A DNA stretch of 64,000 bases from assembly GCF_009870125.1 (NCBI RefSeq), contig NC_046680.1, positions 17,007,501 through 17,071,500 of the forward strand, read 5' to 3'. This document shows positions 1 through 10,655 of the stretch, piece by piece. The number at the start of each line of letters is the position of its first letter. Position 1 is the stretch's first letter. Source of the stretch: Drosophila pseudoobscura (taxonomy: Eukaryota; Arthropoda; Insecta; Diptera; Drosophilidae). Made by a program: the position numbers and the translations under genes. The notes beneath the pieces are model-generated. The model did not search any database, was not told the DNA's origin, and saw only the letters and a program-made list of their open reading frames with translations.

Positions 1-411
1 CTCCGGAAACATCCCATTGTTCCTCAACTCATTCGAGAGGCCAATCAGAACTACAAAGTTCCCAACACGGACATCACCATTGACAAGGGAACAACCGTGT
101 TAATACCTGTCCACAACATTCACCACGATCCTGAAATATATCCGCAGCCCGAGCGTTTCGATCCGAGTCGCTTCGAGGCGGATCAAGTGAAGTCTCGTCA
201 TCCGATGGCCTATTTGCCCTTTGGGGACGGATCCCGTAACTGCATAGGACTGCGATTCGGAAAGATTCAGACTAAGATTGGTCTGGTGTCACTGCTGCGG
301 CGCTTTAAGTTCGGCATCTCCAATCGTACCGAAATTCCTCTGATTCTAGATACTCGCTCTTTCCTTTTAGCGACGAAGAATGGGATTCACCTGAGAGTGA
401 AGCGTATCTAA
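1..411 (+). CDS. Cyp6a-family cytochrome P450 (gene A1), last exon only
   Basis: This is the C-terminal exon of a microsomal P450, cut by the left edge a few bases after its acceptor; reading starts in frame at base 1 with the LRK of the ExxR motif. Visible parts are the PxxFxPxRF motif (QPERFDPSRF) and the heme loop FGDGSRNCIG with the thiolate Cys; the stop is at 409-411. It differs from the last exon of the gene at 1457-3042 at only 9 of about 136 residues, so the two are a recent tandem pair or have been homogenised by gene conversion. The usual Pro in the heme loop (GPRNC) is Ser here, which may or may not matter. CYP6 enzymes use NADPH-P450 reductase in the ER membrane to oxidise plant toxins, insecticides or hormones; the substrate of this one is unknown. 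I cannot assign an individual melanogaster orthologue. Confidence 0.93.
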   Translation, partial: LRKHPIVPQLIREANQNYKVPNTDITIDKGTTVLIPVHNIHHDPEIYPQPERFDPSRFEADQVKSRHPMAYLPFGDGSRNCIGLRFGKIQTKIGLVSLLRRFKFGISNRTEIPLILDTRSFLLATKNGIHLRVKRI

Positions 412-529
412 TATCTGATAAGTTTTGTTTGTTATACTCTAGAAATACATAAAAGATTTCGTTTATGATAGGTAGTAGGCGGAGATAAACCCATTACTAG
501 TGACGCATTCGAGAACATCAGAGAATAAA

Positions 530-968
530 AATATTATTGTGAGAGAGAACTTTCCATCAAAACCGAACCAGCTTCAAGAGAAGTGCTGCTAGTTTAGCCT
601 GTATGCCAAAGTATGTAGATCGACGCTGGATCATTCTAAATAGCGCATCAGTTGAATAAAGTGTTCGGAAAAGTAAACCATCTCACCTATTTTACTCTCA
701 AAGAATTGCCATTAAAATATTTAGATTTCAAAAAACGACAAGCACTGTAACAGTCAAGAGCTGGATGCTTAAGTTATAGCTAGTATAACAAAATAGCTCT
801 GAAATTGACTCTGAAAACCTGGAAGCACTGTTAGAGTCAGTTGCATTTCAATCGAGTGTACAGAAGCATGTGGACGCTGTTTACTCTCATTCTCGTTGCT
901 GGAGCTCTGGCAACATGAGTGGCCTTGGTAAGAGTCTACACTGGACAGACACCAATCGTCGAATCTAT
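530..968 (+). pseudogene. Decayed 5' end of a P450 gene (B1), partner of the gene at 3233-4714
   Basis: The stretch matches the promoter-proximal flank and first codons of the intact gene at 3233-4714. 'AAAACCGAACCAGCTTC' near 558 and 'GTCAGTTGCATTTCAATCGA' near 837 correspond to adjacent sequence just upstream of the intact gene, but here they are separated by about 260 bp of unrelated DNA. The start codon at 868 is followed by MWTLFTLILVAGAL, then the sequence jumps to the NMSGLGKSLHW segment with loss of the part encoding the YWRRKG linker, shifting the frame, and similarity ends at about 968. No P450 I-helix, ExxR or heme loop follows. It sits just downstream of A1 exactly as B2 sits downstream of A2, so it is the dead half of a duplicated two-gene cassette. 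Confidence 0.8.
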
Positions 969-1456
969 CTCTCCATCGCTCTCTCTATGATCTTGCTCTT
1001 CGAAGAAAATGACGATCAAAACAAAACTGATATGATAGACATCTGTATTTGGAATCAAGAGGGGAAAAAATTGTTCTCTCTGCGTCTCTCTCCCAGCTTT
1101 GATCAAAAGAGAGGTGATTACGAAAGGGTACCAAACAAATTAACGAACGGCACGCTTCGCTGATAGTCTATCAGTATTCGAGGGGGGGCAGGCAATTGAT
1201 TTTTGCAAACATATTTCATGAATTTCAAGCTATTTACATGTAGGTACAAAGGTATACGTATACATATGTACATATGTATGTAGGTATAATCATTTTGTTT
1301 ATACATATATGTATACAGAAATGTATTAATCTCTCTTCGTGAATTTTTGATCTGAAAGCTTTCTTCTACGACATTAACAAGGTGCTAATATAACGCACAC
1401 TCTGAGGCAAATCTGACAGTGTTTGCTACGAGTGGAACAAGTAAGGTTCGATCACC
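969..1456. other. Intergenic DNA before P450 gene A2
   Basis: AT-rich with ATGTACATATGTATG-type simple repeats around 1240-1320. A weak TATA-like TAATATAAC lies near 1385, about 70 bp before the A2 start codon. I see no gene here. Confidence 0.5.
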
Positions 1457-3042
1457 ATGATGTTAACATTTGCTTTGCTGGGCATGGCCCTGGCGCTGGC
1501 CTACAATTTCTACCGAAATACCTATAGCTACTGGGAAAGAAAGGGAGTGCCTAATGAACGCCCTCTCCCGCTAATAGGAAACGTGAAAGGAATCGGAACG
1601 AAGTACCATTTTCGAGACATTAACCAGAGGATCTACGATAAATTCAAGGGCGTCGCGCCGTTTGCAGGAATGTTCACTTTCTTCAAGAGGTCCGCTCTCA
1701 TCATTGATCTGGATTTAATAAAGCAAGTGCTGATCAAAGACTTTCAATACTTTCAAGATCGTGGAGTGTTTAATAATGTGAGAGATGATCCGTTGACGGG
1801 TCACCTGCTGACTCTGGAGGGCGACGAGTGGCGTTCGATGAGGCAGAAGCTGACGCCCGTTTTCACTTCTGGAAAGATCAAGCATATGTCTGGAGTGGTC
1901 GTTGAGGTTGGCCATCGTCTGGCCGCAGCCATGGACAAAGCCGTGAGTGCTGCAAAGGTGGACGATGGCGATGTGGAGATCAAGGATATCTGTGCCAGAT
2001 TTACGACAGATGTAATAGGAACGTGTGCATTTGGCTTGGAGTGCCACAGTCTGAGTGATCCCAAGGCGGAGTTCCGGTCAAAGGGACGAATGATCTTCGA
2101 GAAACCGCGCCACTCCCCAATAGTGCAATTTTTTGTGTTTACCAATGCAAAATTAGCCAAAAAATTGCGCATGAAGCTCTTACCCGATGATGTATCGGAA
2201 TTTTTTATGAACGCTGTAAAAAATACCGTCGATTATCGCATGAAGAATGGTATCAAGCGAAACGATTTCCTCGATGAGTTGATTGAATTGCGTGCTGAGA
2301 ACCAAGAGGCTGCTAAACACGGAAAGGTTATTGATCTGTCCCATGGCCTGACTATCGAGCAAATGGCTGCCCAGGCTTTCGTATTCTTCCTAGCTGGATT
2401 TGAGACTTCTTCGAGTACAATGGCCTATTGTTTGTATGAACTGGCCCAGCATCCCGATATTCAGCGCCGAGTTAGGGAGGAAATCGATGCCGTTCTCAAG
2501 AATGTGGAAGGAGGGGAGATAACATATGATGCCTTAGCAGAGATGAACTACCTAGAAAAAGTCTTAGCTGGTAAGCACCTATCCGTGCAAATAGTATATG
2601 CAATTCTAACCAGCATATGTTTACAGAAACCCTCCGGAAACATCCCATTGTTCCTCAACTCATACGAGAGGCCAATCAGAACTACAAAGTCCCCAACACG
2701 GACATCACCATTGACAAGGGAACAACCGTGTTAATACCAGTCCACAGCATTCATCACGATCCTGAAATATATCCGCAGCCCGAGAGTTTCGCTCCGAGTC
2801 GCTTCGAGGCGGATCAAGTGAAGTCTCGTCACCCGATGGCCTATTTGCCCTTTGGGGACGGACCACGTAACTGCATAGGACTGCGATTCGGAAAGATTCA
2901 GGCCAAGATTGGTCTGGTGTCACTGCTGCGGCGCTTTAAGTTCGGCATCTCCAAGCGTACCGAAATTCCTCTGATTCTAGATACTCGCTCTTTCCCTCTA
3001 ACGACGAAGAATGGGATTCACCTGAGAGTGGAGCGTATCTAG
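1457..3042 (+). CDS. Cyp6a-family cytochrome P450 (gene A2)
   Basis: Complete P450 of 509 residues in two exons, 1457-2570 and 2627-3042. The 56-bp intron splits the Glu of ExxR (phase 1), the same intron position as in most genes of this cluster. The order is an N-terminal membrane anchor (residues 1-20), the basic-proline linker YWERKGVP, the WRSMRQKLTPVFTSGK C-helix region, the I-helix AGFETSS, ETLR, QPESFAPSRF and the heme loop [10 protein letters not shown] with Cys454. All catalytic landmarks are intact, so it should be an active ER monooxygenase fed by NADPH-P450 reductase. The next gene B2 starts 190 bp downstream on the same strand. It is a close paralogue of A1. Which melanogaster Cyp6a gene it matches I cannot say from memory; Cyp6a19 or Cyp6a22 are candidates by position only. 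Confidence 0.95.
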
Positions 3043-3232
3043 TATCTGTTAAGTTTTGGTTGTTACACTTTAGAAATACATAAAACATTCCGTTTGTAAT
3101 AAATGCGCAATATGTGAAAGCACCCGAGTAGGCAGGGAGATACAATTTTAGCAAAAGAGAACTCACAGAGCTTTCCATAAAAACCGAACCAGCTTCGAGA
3201 GTCAGTTGCATTTCAATCGAGTAGACGGAAGC

Positions 3233-4714
3233 ATGTGGACGCTGTTGGCTCTCGTTCTCGTTGCTGGAGCTCTGATTTATTCCCGGCTGCTTGAGCATTA
3301 TGACTACTGGCGTCGCAAGGGCGTGGCCGGGGAAAAGCCTGTACTTTTCCTTGGCAACATGAGTGGCCTTGGCAAGGGGCTACACTGGACAGACATCAAT
3401 CGTCGAATCTATGAAAAGTTTAGCAAAACAGAACGCTTCTGCGGCTACTTCACCTTCTTTAGCAAAGCTTTCTTTGTGATGGACCTGGAACTGATTAAAA
3501 AAATAACGATAAGTGATTTTAGCAGCTTCGCGGATCGTGGACTCTTTCACAATGTTAAGGACGATCCGTTGACGGGAAACCTTCTATTCCTGGACGGGCC
3601 CGAGTGGCGCTGGCTGCGCCAGAACCTGACGCAGGTCTTCACCTCCGGAAAGATGAAGTTTATGTTCCCCACCATGCTGAGCGTGGGGGAAAAGCTCACC
3701 CAGGCTTGCGAGCTGCAAGTGGGTGAAATAGAGGCCAAGGACTTGTGTGCTCGCTTTAGCACAGATGTCATTGGAAGCTGTGCTTTTGGCCTGGAGTGCA
3801 ACAGCCTCAACGATCCCAATTCGGAATTCCGTCGCATGGGCCGTTCAGTGACCACTAATCCGCTTCACACGGGCATGGTGCAGGGATTCATGTTTGCCCA
3901 GCCCAAATTGGCGCGGATGCTACATATGCGCCTCTTCCGCCCCGAGGTGAGCGAGTTCTTCTTGGAAACAGTCCGCCAGACACTGGCCTACAGGAAGAGG
4001 GAGAATGTGCAGCGCAGTGATTTGATACAACTGCTAATGGATCTGGGGGAAGAGGGGACCAAGGATGGGCTGTCCTTTGAACAGATTGCCGCTCAAGCCA
4101 TGGTGTTCTTCCTGGCCGGCTTTGACACTTCCTCGACAACAATGTCCTTCTGCCTATATGAATTGGCCTTGAACCCCGATGTTCAGGACAGATTGCGCAG
4201 TGAAATCCTAGAGGTTCTTGCCAAGAACAATCACCAGCAGACATATGAGTCTATTCAGGAGATGCCGTACCTGGATCAAGTTGTGGCAGAAACACTGCGA
4301 AAATACCCCATACTGCCGCATATTGTGCGACAAACTACCAAAAAATATGATGTGCCGGACAGCAGACTTACTTTGGAGCCAGGCATGAGAGTGATGATCC
4401 CCGTGCACAGCATACAGCACGACCCAGAGCTTTATCCAGAGCCGGAAAACTTTGACCCAAGTCGCTTCGAACCGGATCAGGTAAAGGCCCGTCACCCGAT
4501 GGCCTACTTGCCATTTGGCGAAGGTCCGCGTAATTGCATCGGCGAGCGCTTCGGTAAAATGCAGGTGAAAATTGGAATTGCCTACATTCTCCGCGATTTC
4601 CAATTCCGCCAATCCGAGCGTACACAGATCCCATTGAAGTTCTCCAGTCGGACGTTTCTTATAGGAACCCAAGAAGGTATTCACCTTATAATGGAAAAAC
4701 TTGCCGCACCCTAA
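3233..4714 (+). CDS. Cyp6a-family cytochrome P450 (gene B2), intronless
   Basis: Single-exon P450 of 493 residues starting MWTLLALVLVAGAL (membrane anchor) and the linker YWRRKGV. It has WRWLRQNLTQVFTSGK, the I-helix AGFDTSS, ETLR, the ENFDPSRF motif and heme loop [10 protein letters not shown]. The reading frame is open a few codons upstream, but the ATG at 3233 is used because it begins the hydrophobic anchor and is the codon conserved in the decayed copy at 868. Unlike its neighbours it has no intron at the ExxR Glu; the coding sequence passes straight through that point (about 4289), so the intron has been lost. AATAAA at 4778-4783 is a likely poly(A) signal. Role: microsomal oxidation of small hydrophobic compounds; substrate unknown. 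Exact orthologue not assigned. Confidence 0.95.
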   Translation: MWTLLALVLVAGALIYSRLLEHYDYWRRKGVAGEKPVLFLGNMSGLGKGLHWTDINRRIYEKFSKTERFCGYFTFFSKAFFVMDLELIKKITISDFSSFADRGLFHNVKDDPLTGNLLFLDGPEWRWLRQNLTQVFTSGKMKFMFPTMLSVGEKLTQACELQVGEIEAKDLCARFSTDVIGSCAFGLECNSLNDPNSEFRRMGRSVTTNPLHTGMVQGFMFAQPKLARMLHMRLFRPEVSEFFLETVRQTLAYRKRENVQRSDLIQLLMDLGEEGTKDGLSFEQIAAQAMVFFLAGFDTSSTTMSFCLYELALNPDVQDRLRSEILEVLAKNNHQQTYESIQEMPYLDQVVAETLRKYPILPHIVRQTTKKYDVPDSRLTLEPGMRVMIPVHSIQHDPELYPEPENFDPSRFEPDQVKARHPMAYLPFGEGPRNCIGERFGKMQVKIGIAYILRDFQFRQSERTQIPLKFSSRTFLIGTQEGIHLIMEKLAAP

Positions 4715-5319
4715 AATATGATAGTGACTTCACAAATTTCATGTTAACTACAAATGCATAAGGCCCGCTGTCTGATTAATAAAAAGCTTTAGACATAAAG
4801 AGAGAAGTACGAAATATAAAGTGAGCGGAGAGCCAGACAAAAGCACTGCGCTTTAAGAAGCAAACTCCCGCACAGTGCACTCATTGCACTCATAAGAGCA
4901 TAGAATATTAAGAGAAATTCATGTAAGAGAGCATTGCAGAGTAAATAAAAATTAAAAATAATTGTTCTAAATTGTAGTGTAATCGATCAGCTGTTAGTAG
5001 CTTGTTATCTCCAGGACGTAAACAATTTTTTAGCCGCCTCTTTGCATTGAATTTTTCAAGATCAACGATAGGCATGTTTGAATGCCGTTTTTTCGCCGCT
5101 TGTTGCTTCTCTCATTCGCTTTCGCATCGCTCAAAGCTCGGAGCTTTGCCAGAGTTTTCATTAGATTGCAATGCATTAAGTATTGAGTTCGAGGTTATCT
5201 TCTCTGTTTGGGTTGTTTACGTTGCCGCTGACTTTGCCCCCAGTTGCTGCATCGCTAATCGCCACTGATTGCCACCAGGCGGACTTTAAGTGCAGTTGAA
5301 AGTGAAACGGTGGTGGAGA
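4715..5319. other. Intergenic DNA with B2 poly(A) signal
   Basis: Holds the B2 3' end (AATAAA at 4778-4783). The remaining stretch must include the promoter of the gene at 5320, but I see no clear TATA/TCAGT pair. No gene recognised. Confidence 0.45.
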
Positions 5320-6880
5320 ATGCTGGATGTAATTGCACTGCTGTTGATTACCCTCGCCATTGGCTTCTGGTATGTGCGCACGCGGCTGAGCTACTGGGCC
5401 AGGCGCGGGATCGGGCATGTCAGGCCCACCTTTCCCATGGGTAACATGGATGGGCTTCGCAGGACAAAGCATTTCAAGGACATTGTGACGCCGCTGTACG
5501 AACGGTTTAAGGACAGCGGAGCGCCCTTTGCCGGCATCTACATGATGCTGCGGCCTGTGGTTTTGGTCCTGGACCTGGATCTGGCTAAGGAGGTGTTGAT
5601 CAGGGACTTTGCGAACTTTGAGGATCGCGGCATGTACCACAATGAACGGGACGATCCTCTGACCGGCCACCTCTTTCGCATTGATGGACCCAAGTGGCGG
5701 CCCCTGCGCCACAAGATGTCCCCCACGTTCACTTCGGGCAAGATGAAGTTCATGTTCCCCACCATATGCGAGGTGGGCGTGGATTTGGCCGAGGTCTGCG
5801 GCGAGCTGGCAGCGAATGCCATCTGCGGCATCCTGGAGATCAGTGACCTCATGGGCAGATACACCTCCGACGTGATTGGCCGCTGTGTATTCGGCCTGGA
5901 GTGCAACGGATTGCGGAACCCCGAAGCCCAGTTTGCCGTGATGGGTCGACGGGCCTTCACCGAACGACGCCACAACCAGCTGATCGATGGCTTCATCGAG
6001 AGCTTCCCCGACCTGGCCCGCCGGCTGCGAATGTGCCAGATCCATCAGGACATCACTGACTTTTACCTGGGCATTGTGAAGGAGACCGTGAAGCTGAGGG
6101 AGGAACAGGGAATTGTCAGGAACGATTTCATGAATCTTCTTATCGAAATGAAGCATCGCGGCGAGCTCACCCTACAGGAGATGGCTGCCCAGGCATTCAT
6201 CTTCTTTGCGGCCGGCTTCGACACTTCGGCCTCGACCCTGGGATTTGCACTCTTTGAACTGGCACGCCAGCCGCAGCTCCAGGACAAGTTAAGGCAGGAA
6301 ATCGACGCTGCCCTGCAGCTGCATCAGGGTCAATTCACATACGACTCCATGCAAGAGCTGCGCTACATGGAGCTGGTCATAGCAGGTAATGTAGTGAACA
6401 GCTGACAGCTGACAACCGTGCAATTTCGATAATGATACCATCCTTGCAGAGACCCTGCGAAAGTATCCCCCATTGCCGCACCTCACGCGCATCTCCAAAA
6501 ATTTGTATACTGCCAAGGGCAACCGGCACTTCTACATAGAGCCCGGTCAGATGCTTCTAATACCTGTGTACGGCATTCACCACGATCCTGCCATATACCC
6601 AGAGCCACACAAATTCATACCAGAGCGATTCATGGGCGATCAGCTGGCCCAGCGACCCACCGCTGGCTGGCTTCCCTTCGGCGATGGACCGCGAAACTGC
6701 ATCGGAATGCGCTTCGGCAAGATGCAGACCAGCATTGCCCTGGTCAATCTACTCAGACGGTTCCACTTCAGTGTTTGTCCACGAACGGAGTCCAAAATTG
6801 AGTTTGTCAAATCGAACTTACTGCTATGCCCGGCGAATGGCATATACTTGAAGGTGCAAGAGATTAGCAAACTCAAATGA
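5320..6880 (+). CDS. Cyp6a-family cytochrome P450
   Basis: Two exons, 5320-6385 and 6450-6880, with a 64-bp phase-1 intron in the ExxR Glu; 498 residues. The start at 5320 ([17 protein letters not shown]) was chosen because it begins the signal anchor; the frame is open about ten codons further up, without an ATG. Landmarks are [29 protein letters not shown]-helix [26 protein letters not shown] and heme loop [10 protein letters not shown]. Sequence outside these motifs is well diverged from the A and B genes, so this is an older paralogue. It is a complete, apparently functional microsomal P450. By order it could correspond to Cyp6a19 of D. melanogaster, but I do not recognise the sequence well enough to name it. 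Confidence 0.94.
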
Positions 6881-7794
6881 TAGCGGTACCCATGACAATA
6901 GAGATACCAGAATTGTGTTCACAAACGAATTTTAATATAATATGAAACATGCATTTTTTTATCACACATACATATATTTAAGCAAATAAATACTAATCAT
7001 TTAGGTATGTTTCGGGGCAATATTGTGTACCCTGCCTTCTAGGCGTGAATAATAATCGTGACCCTCAAAAAATTCCCTATCTATTTGGTGGTTATACGAA
7101 TATTGATTAATTCGTGTTTTGGGTGCAAACACTATCTATACGTTTATCAGTTAAAGTATGTTAAAGGAGTATAACGACGTAACTGGGCGAAAAATTTTGG
7201 TATTTTAATACTCTTATTTCATCATATTATTTAAATTCTGAAGAATTAACTACATCATTCTTATACGTACATATGTATATCGTAAGTGAGTATGGTAATT
7301 TGTTTTGGCTTATTTGTTGAACCTTATAAATCAGCTGTTTGTAAAAATATGCGGTTTATTTACAGTTTTTGAAGTTTTTTACGTCTACAGATATCCTATA
7401 GGTTATTACTCGTATACTCGGATTTGATCATTCTTATTTGTACGAGCTAAGCGACATATGTACATCCTACTGCCTGTGGCATTTTTACTCAGGTGAGAAG
7501 TTCATTTCCACTCAAAATCTTAGCGCTTAATGGCTCAAGTAAATATACTTAGGTCATTCGTACGTTTAGTAGAAATCGTAACCATGTTCATGTGTGAACA
7601 GTAGGACTGCAGACTGCTAGTGGAATTACTCACAAGTCACAGTCTTAAAGCCGCGCGCGGATTCAGACTAGACCTCACAAACAGAGTACAATAAAACATG
7701 TCGTTTAAAGTTTCGGCCAAGAGATAGCGGGAGCTTTTACCTATAAAAATTAGTGGATACGGCAAGCTGGGACCAGTTCCAAACCGAAAGTATA
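6881..7794. other. Intergenic region with promoter of the first Cyp6a17/23 copy
   Basis: About 900 bp of AT-rich DNA without a gene. At its right end a TATAAAAA box (7742-7749) lies about 50 bp before the start codon at 7795, with a CCAGTT initiator-like sequence near 7772. The equivalent box in the downstream copy is altered to CATAAAAC. Confidence 0.6.
7742..7749 (+). promoter_or_regulatory. TATA box of Cyp6a17/23 copy 1
   Basis: TATAAAAA placed about 30 bp upstream of CCAGTTC and 53 bp upstream of the ATG at 7795; normal spacing for an insect TATA promoter. Confidence 0.6.
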
Positions 7795-9360
7795 ATGTCG
7801 CTGGTGCTAGCGTTGATTGCCATTGTGGTGTCGCTGGTTCTCTTCGCGGCAAGACGACGTCATGGATATTGGCAGCGTCGAGGTATCCCGCACGATGTGC
7901 CCCACCCACTTTTCGGGAACATTGGGGACTGGCCCAAGAAGCGGCAAATAGCAGTTATATTCAGGGATTACTATCGGAAGTACAAGAATGCGAACTACCC
8001 GTTTGCTGGATTCTACTTCTTTTTTACAAGAAGCGCTGTGGTTACCGACCTGGATCTGGTAAAGCGAGTGCTCATCAAAGACTTCAATCATTTCGAAAAC
8101 CGAGGCATATTCTACAATGAGATTGATGACCCCCTCTCGGCAACAGTGTTCAGCATTGAAGGTCAGAAGTGGCGTCATCTGAGGCACAAGCTGACACCCA
8201 CATTTACGTCTGGCAAAATGAAGCACATGTTCCCTATTGTGGTCAAAGTGGGTGAGGAGATGGACAAAGTCTTCAGCAACAAGGTTGGCGATGGAAAGGT
8301 TCTTGAAATCGTTGATCTGGTGGCCCGCTACACGGCTGACGTCATAGGCAATTGCGCCTTTGGTCTAAATTGCAATAGTCAACAGAATCCCAATGCGGAT
8401 TTTGTCACATTTGGCAAGCGAGCCCTCAGGGAACGTCGCTATAAGGGTCTATTAGATTTCTTTATATTCGGCTTTCCGAAGCTTTCACGTTCCCTGCGCC
8501 TCAAATTGAATGTACAGGAAGTTGAGGACTTCTACACAAAGATTGTGAGAGACACCATCGACTATCGCTTGAAGACTAAGGAAAAGCGTAACGACTTCAT
8601 GGACAGTCTGATTGAAATGTACCAGAAGGAGCAGGAAGGCAACTCTGATGAAGGTCTGACCTTCAACGAGATCCTGGCTCAGGCATTCATATTCTTTGTG
8701 GCCGGTTTCGAGACAAGCTCCACCACCATGGGCTTTGCGCTCTATGAGCTGGCGCAGAACCAGGACACTCAAGATAAGCTGAGAAATGAAATCAACGATG
8801 TTCTGGCCAAGCACAACAATCAGTTCACCTACGAGGGTATTAAAGAAATGAAATATCTGGAGCAGGTGGTAATGGGTGAGTACTCGTGAGGATTACATTT
8901 TGTTTCTTTTTCTCTAATATTTTATAATTCCCTTTCAGAAACTCTTCGGAAGTACCCTGCTCTTGGTCATTTAACGCGAAAGACGCGGTTGGATTTTTCA
9001 CCCGAAGATCCGAAGAATTTCATTGCCAAAGGAACGACAGTTGTCATACCGGCTCTGGGCATTCACTACGATCCTGATATTTATCCCGAACCCGAGAAAT
9101 TCAAGCCTGAGCGTTTTACGGAGGAGGCTATCGCCTCCAGACCCGCCTGTGCCTGGCTGCCCTTTGGCGAGGGTCCACGCAACTGCATCGGACTGCGCTT
9201 CGGCTTAATGCAAACCTGTGTGGGCCTGGCATACCTGATCAAGGGGTACAGGTTCAGTGTCGCTCCGGAGACACAAATACCCATAAAGTTTGTCCTCAAA
9301 AGTTTTTTACTGTCTGCCGAAAACGGAATCTATCTTAAGGTCGAAACGGTTTCCAAATGA
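7795..9360 (+). CDS. Cyp6a17/23: Cytochrome P450 Cyp6a17/Cyp6a23-type, copy 1
   Basis: Two exons, 7795-8875 and 8939-9360 (63-bp intron in the ExxR Glu), 500 residues. The N-terminus [17 protein letters not shown] followed by [16 protein letters not shown], the segment [18 protein letters not shown], and the exon-2 start with DFSPEDPK match my memory of D. melanogaster Cyp6a23/Cyp6a17. The I-helix [15 protein letters not shown] and heme loop [10 protein letters not shown] (Cys443) are intact. In D. melanogaster Cyp6a17 has been linked to temperature preference and pyrethroid tolerance, and the Cyp6a17-Cyp6a23 pair is polymorphic for chimeras; whether that function applies here is inference. 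The gene has a tandem partner at 10656 that is nearly identical over exon 1 and the intron but clearly diverged in exon 2. AATAAAATAAA just after the stop is the likely poly(A) signal. Confidence 0.93.
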
Positions 9361-10655
9361 AAAGTTTAATGAATAAAATAAAGTTTTTATTACTGTTACT
9401 GTTTTTTCCCAAATTGCTTTGTGATATACAATTGGTATAAATAGCTGCTTTTCTTTTGGAAATTGCTGCTGCGACTGCACCGAAATTTTGAAACAGGAGT
9501 CTGAATACCAAATTTTGTTGCTGTAGCCTTAATATGCTCTGAGATCTTTGGATGCCACACATTTTCGTCCTTTGCGGTGGCGGAATTGGGTGGTGCGAAA
9601 ATTTTGAAATAAACTCGTTTAGGTGCGATATCGCAGGAGTGTGGATACCAAATTTGGTTGCTCTACTTCTTATAGTCTGTGAGATCTAGGCGCTCACTTT
9701 TTGCTATAGGCAGAAATACACTTATGTATGTACATATGTATGTATAACAGTCTGTCAGAAGAGCCGGGATAACAAATTTAGTTGTTTTAGCTTTTGTAGT
9801 TCTTGAGACCTTGGCGCTCGGCTTTTGATGCTGATTATATGCACATATGTGTACATACATACACATGTACATATCAATCGTAATATTATTCTCAGCTGTA
9901 CATTACGAAATTTTTCACAGTTTTCTCTTTCGTTGCCCCCTTTACAATTTACAGTTAGTTACTGTCCACTGCCTGTCTTATTGCTATGCATGTTTATTCT
10001 CGTCCACTGTCTGTCCCATTATTTAGCAGGTGTAAGTGAGAGAGTGCGTATGGAGAGAGACGACTCGCTCAGAGAGGATCAAAAGGGAAGAGATAAAGAG
10101 ACGCGCTCTCTTGAGCGAGTTTCTCTGCGGCAATGTGTGTGGGTAATAAAGAGAAAGAGCGACCATTGTAATTTTGGATTTAATTGGCTAGTGCAATTCA
10201 TATATATTCATATTTATATTTATCGCAGGCTCATCGCGAAAATCGGATCAATTCGCTAATTTTTGCGACTTGCGAGCATGACTAATTAATTAACTAATAA
10301 AAATGGGATTTCATATGTACTTTAGTATTAGAATCATGATATTTGATACTTAGCACTGCCTTGCATGTATTTATGCACCTATAAGTTTCCACTGGCTGTC
10401 GAAATATTTCAAGGATTTCATACGTTCTATGAAGCTATTTTGGCATGCGTTGCAGAAATCGAAACAACGTTTTCATACCCAATATATATAGTTTTACCAT
10501 CGGAGACCCGCATTTCAGTATAGTATCAAAGTCGACCACTTCTGTGTGCTGACAGTGTAGCCTACAATCAAAAGCTTGCTGGAGAGTAAAAGCTCTCTTA
10601 CCCATAAAACGTAGTTGATACGGCAAGCTGGGACCAGTTCCAAACCGAAAGTATA
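9361..10655. other. Spacer between the Cyp6a17/23 copies, repeat-rich
   Basis: Contains three imperfect copies of a roughly 50-bp core (9480-9830, separate entry), then a stretch of GAGAGA-rich sequence (10030-10160) that looks like mobile-element debris, then the promoter of the second copy. From about 10618 the sequence becomes identical to the 5' leader of the first copy. No gene recognised. Confidence 0.5.
9480..9830 (+). repeat. Three diverged tandem copies of a ~50-bp core
   Basis: The core reads roughly GATACCAAATTTGGTTG, then a CTCT..TTATAGT part, then GTGAGATCTAGGCGCTC. Copies lie at about 9505-9552, 9642-9694 and 9766-9821, giving a period near 125-135 bp. They are strongly diverged from one another. 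Such arrays occur inside Drosophila mobile elements, but I see no coding part or ends that allow a family to be named. Confidence 0.5.

Noticed and set aside
870-1163. 97-codon ORF over the B1 remnant
   Set aside because: It begins at GTG inside the true start and reads out of frame; only short pieces match a P450.
3206-3232. Nine-codon upstream extension of gene B2
   Set aside because: No ATG in it; the ATG at 3233 starts the signal anchor and is the conserved one in the decayed copy.
5176-6156. 326-codon minus-strand ORF opposite the Cyp6a gene at 5320
   Set aside because: It is the antisense shadow of a GC-rich P450 exon; no domain found.
9841-10259. 144-codon ORF in the Cyp6a17/23 spacer
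   Set aside because: Translation is of TATG and GAGAGA simple sequence; it looks like repeat debris, with no family recognisable.
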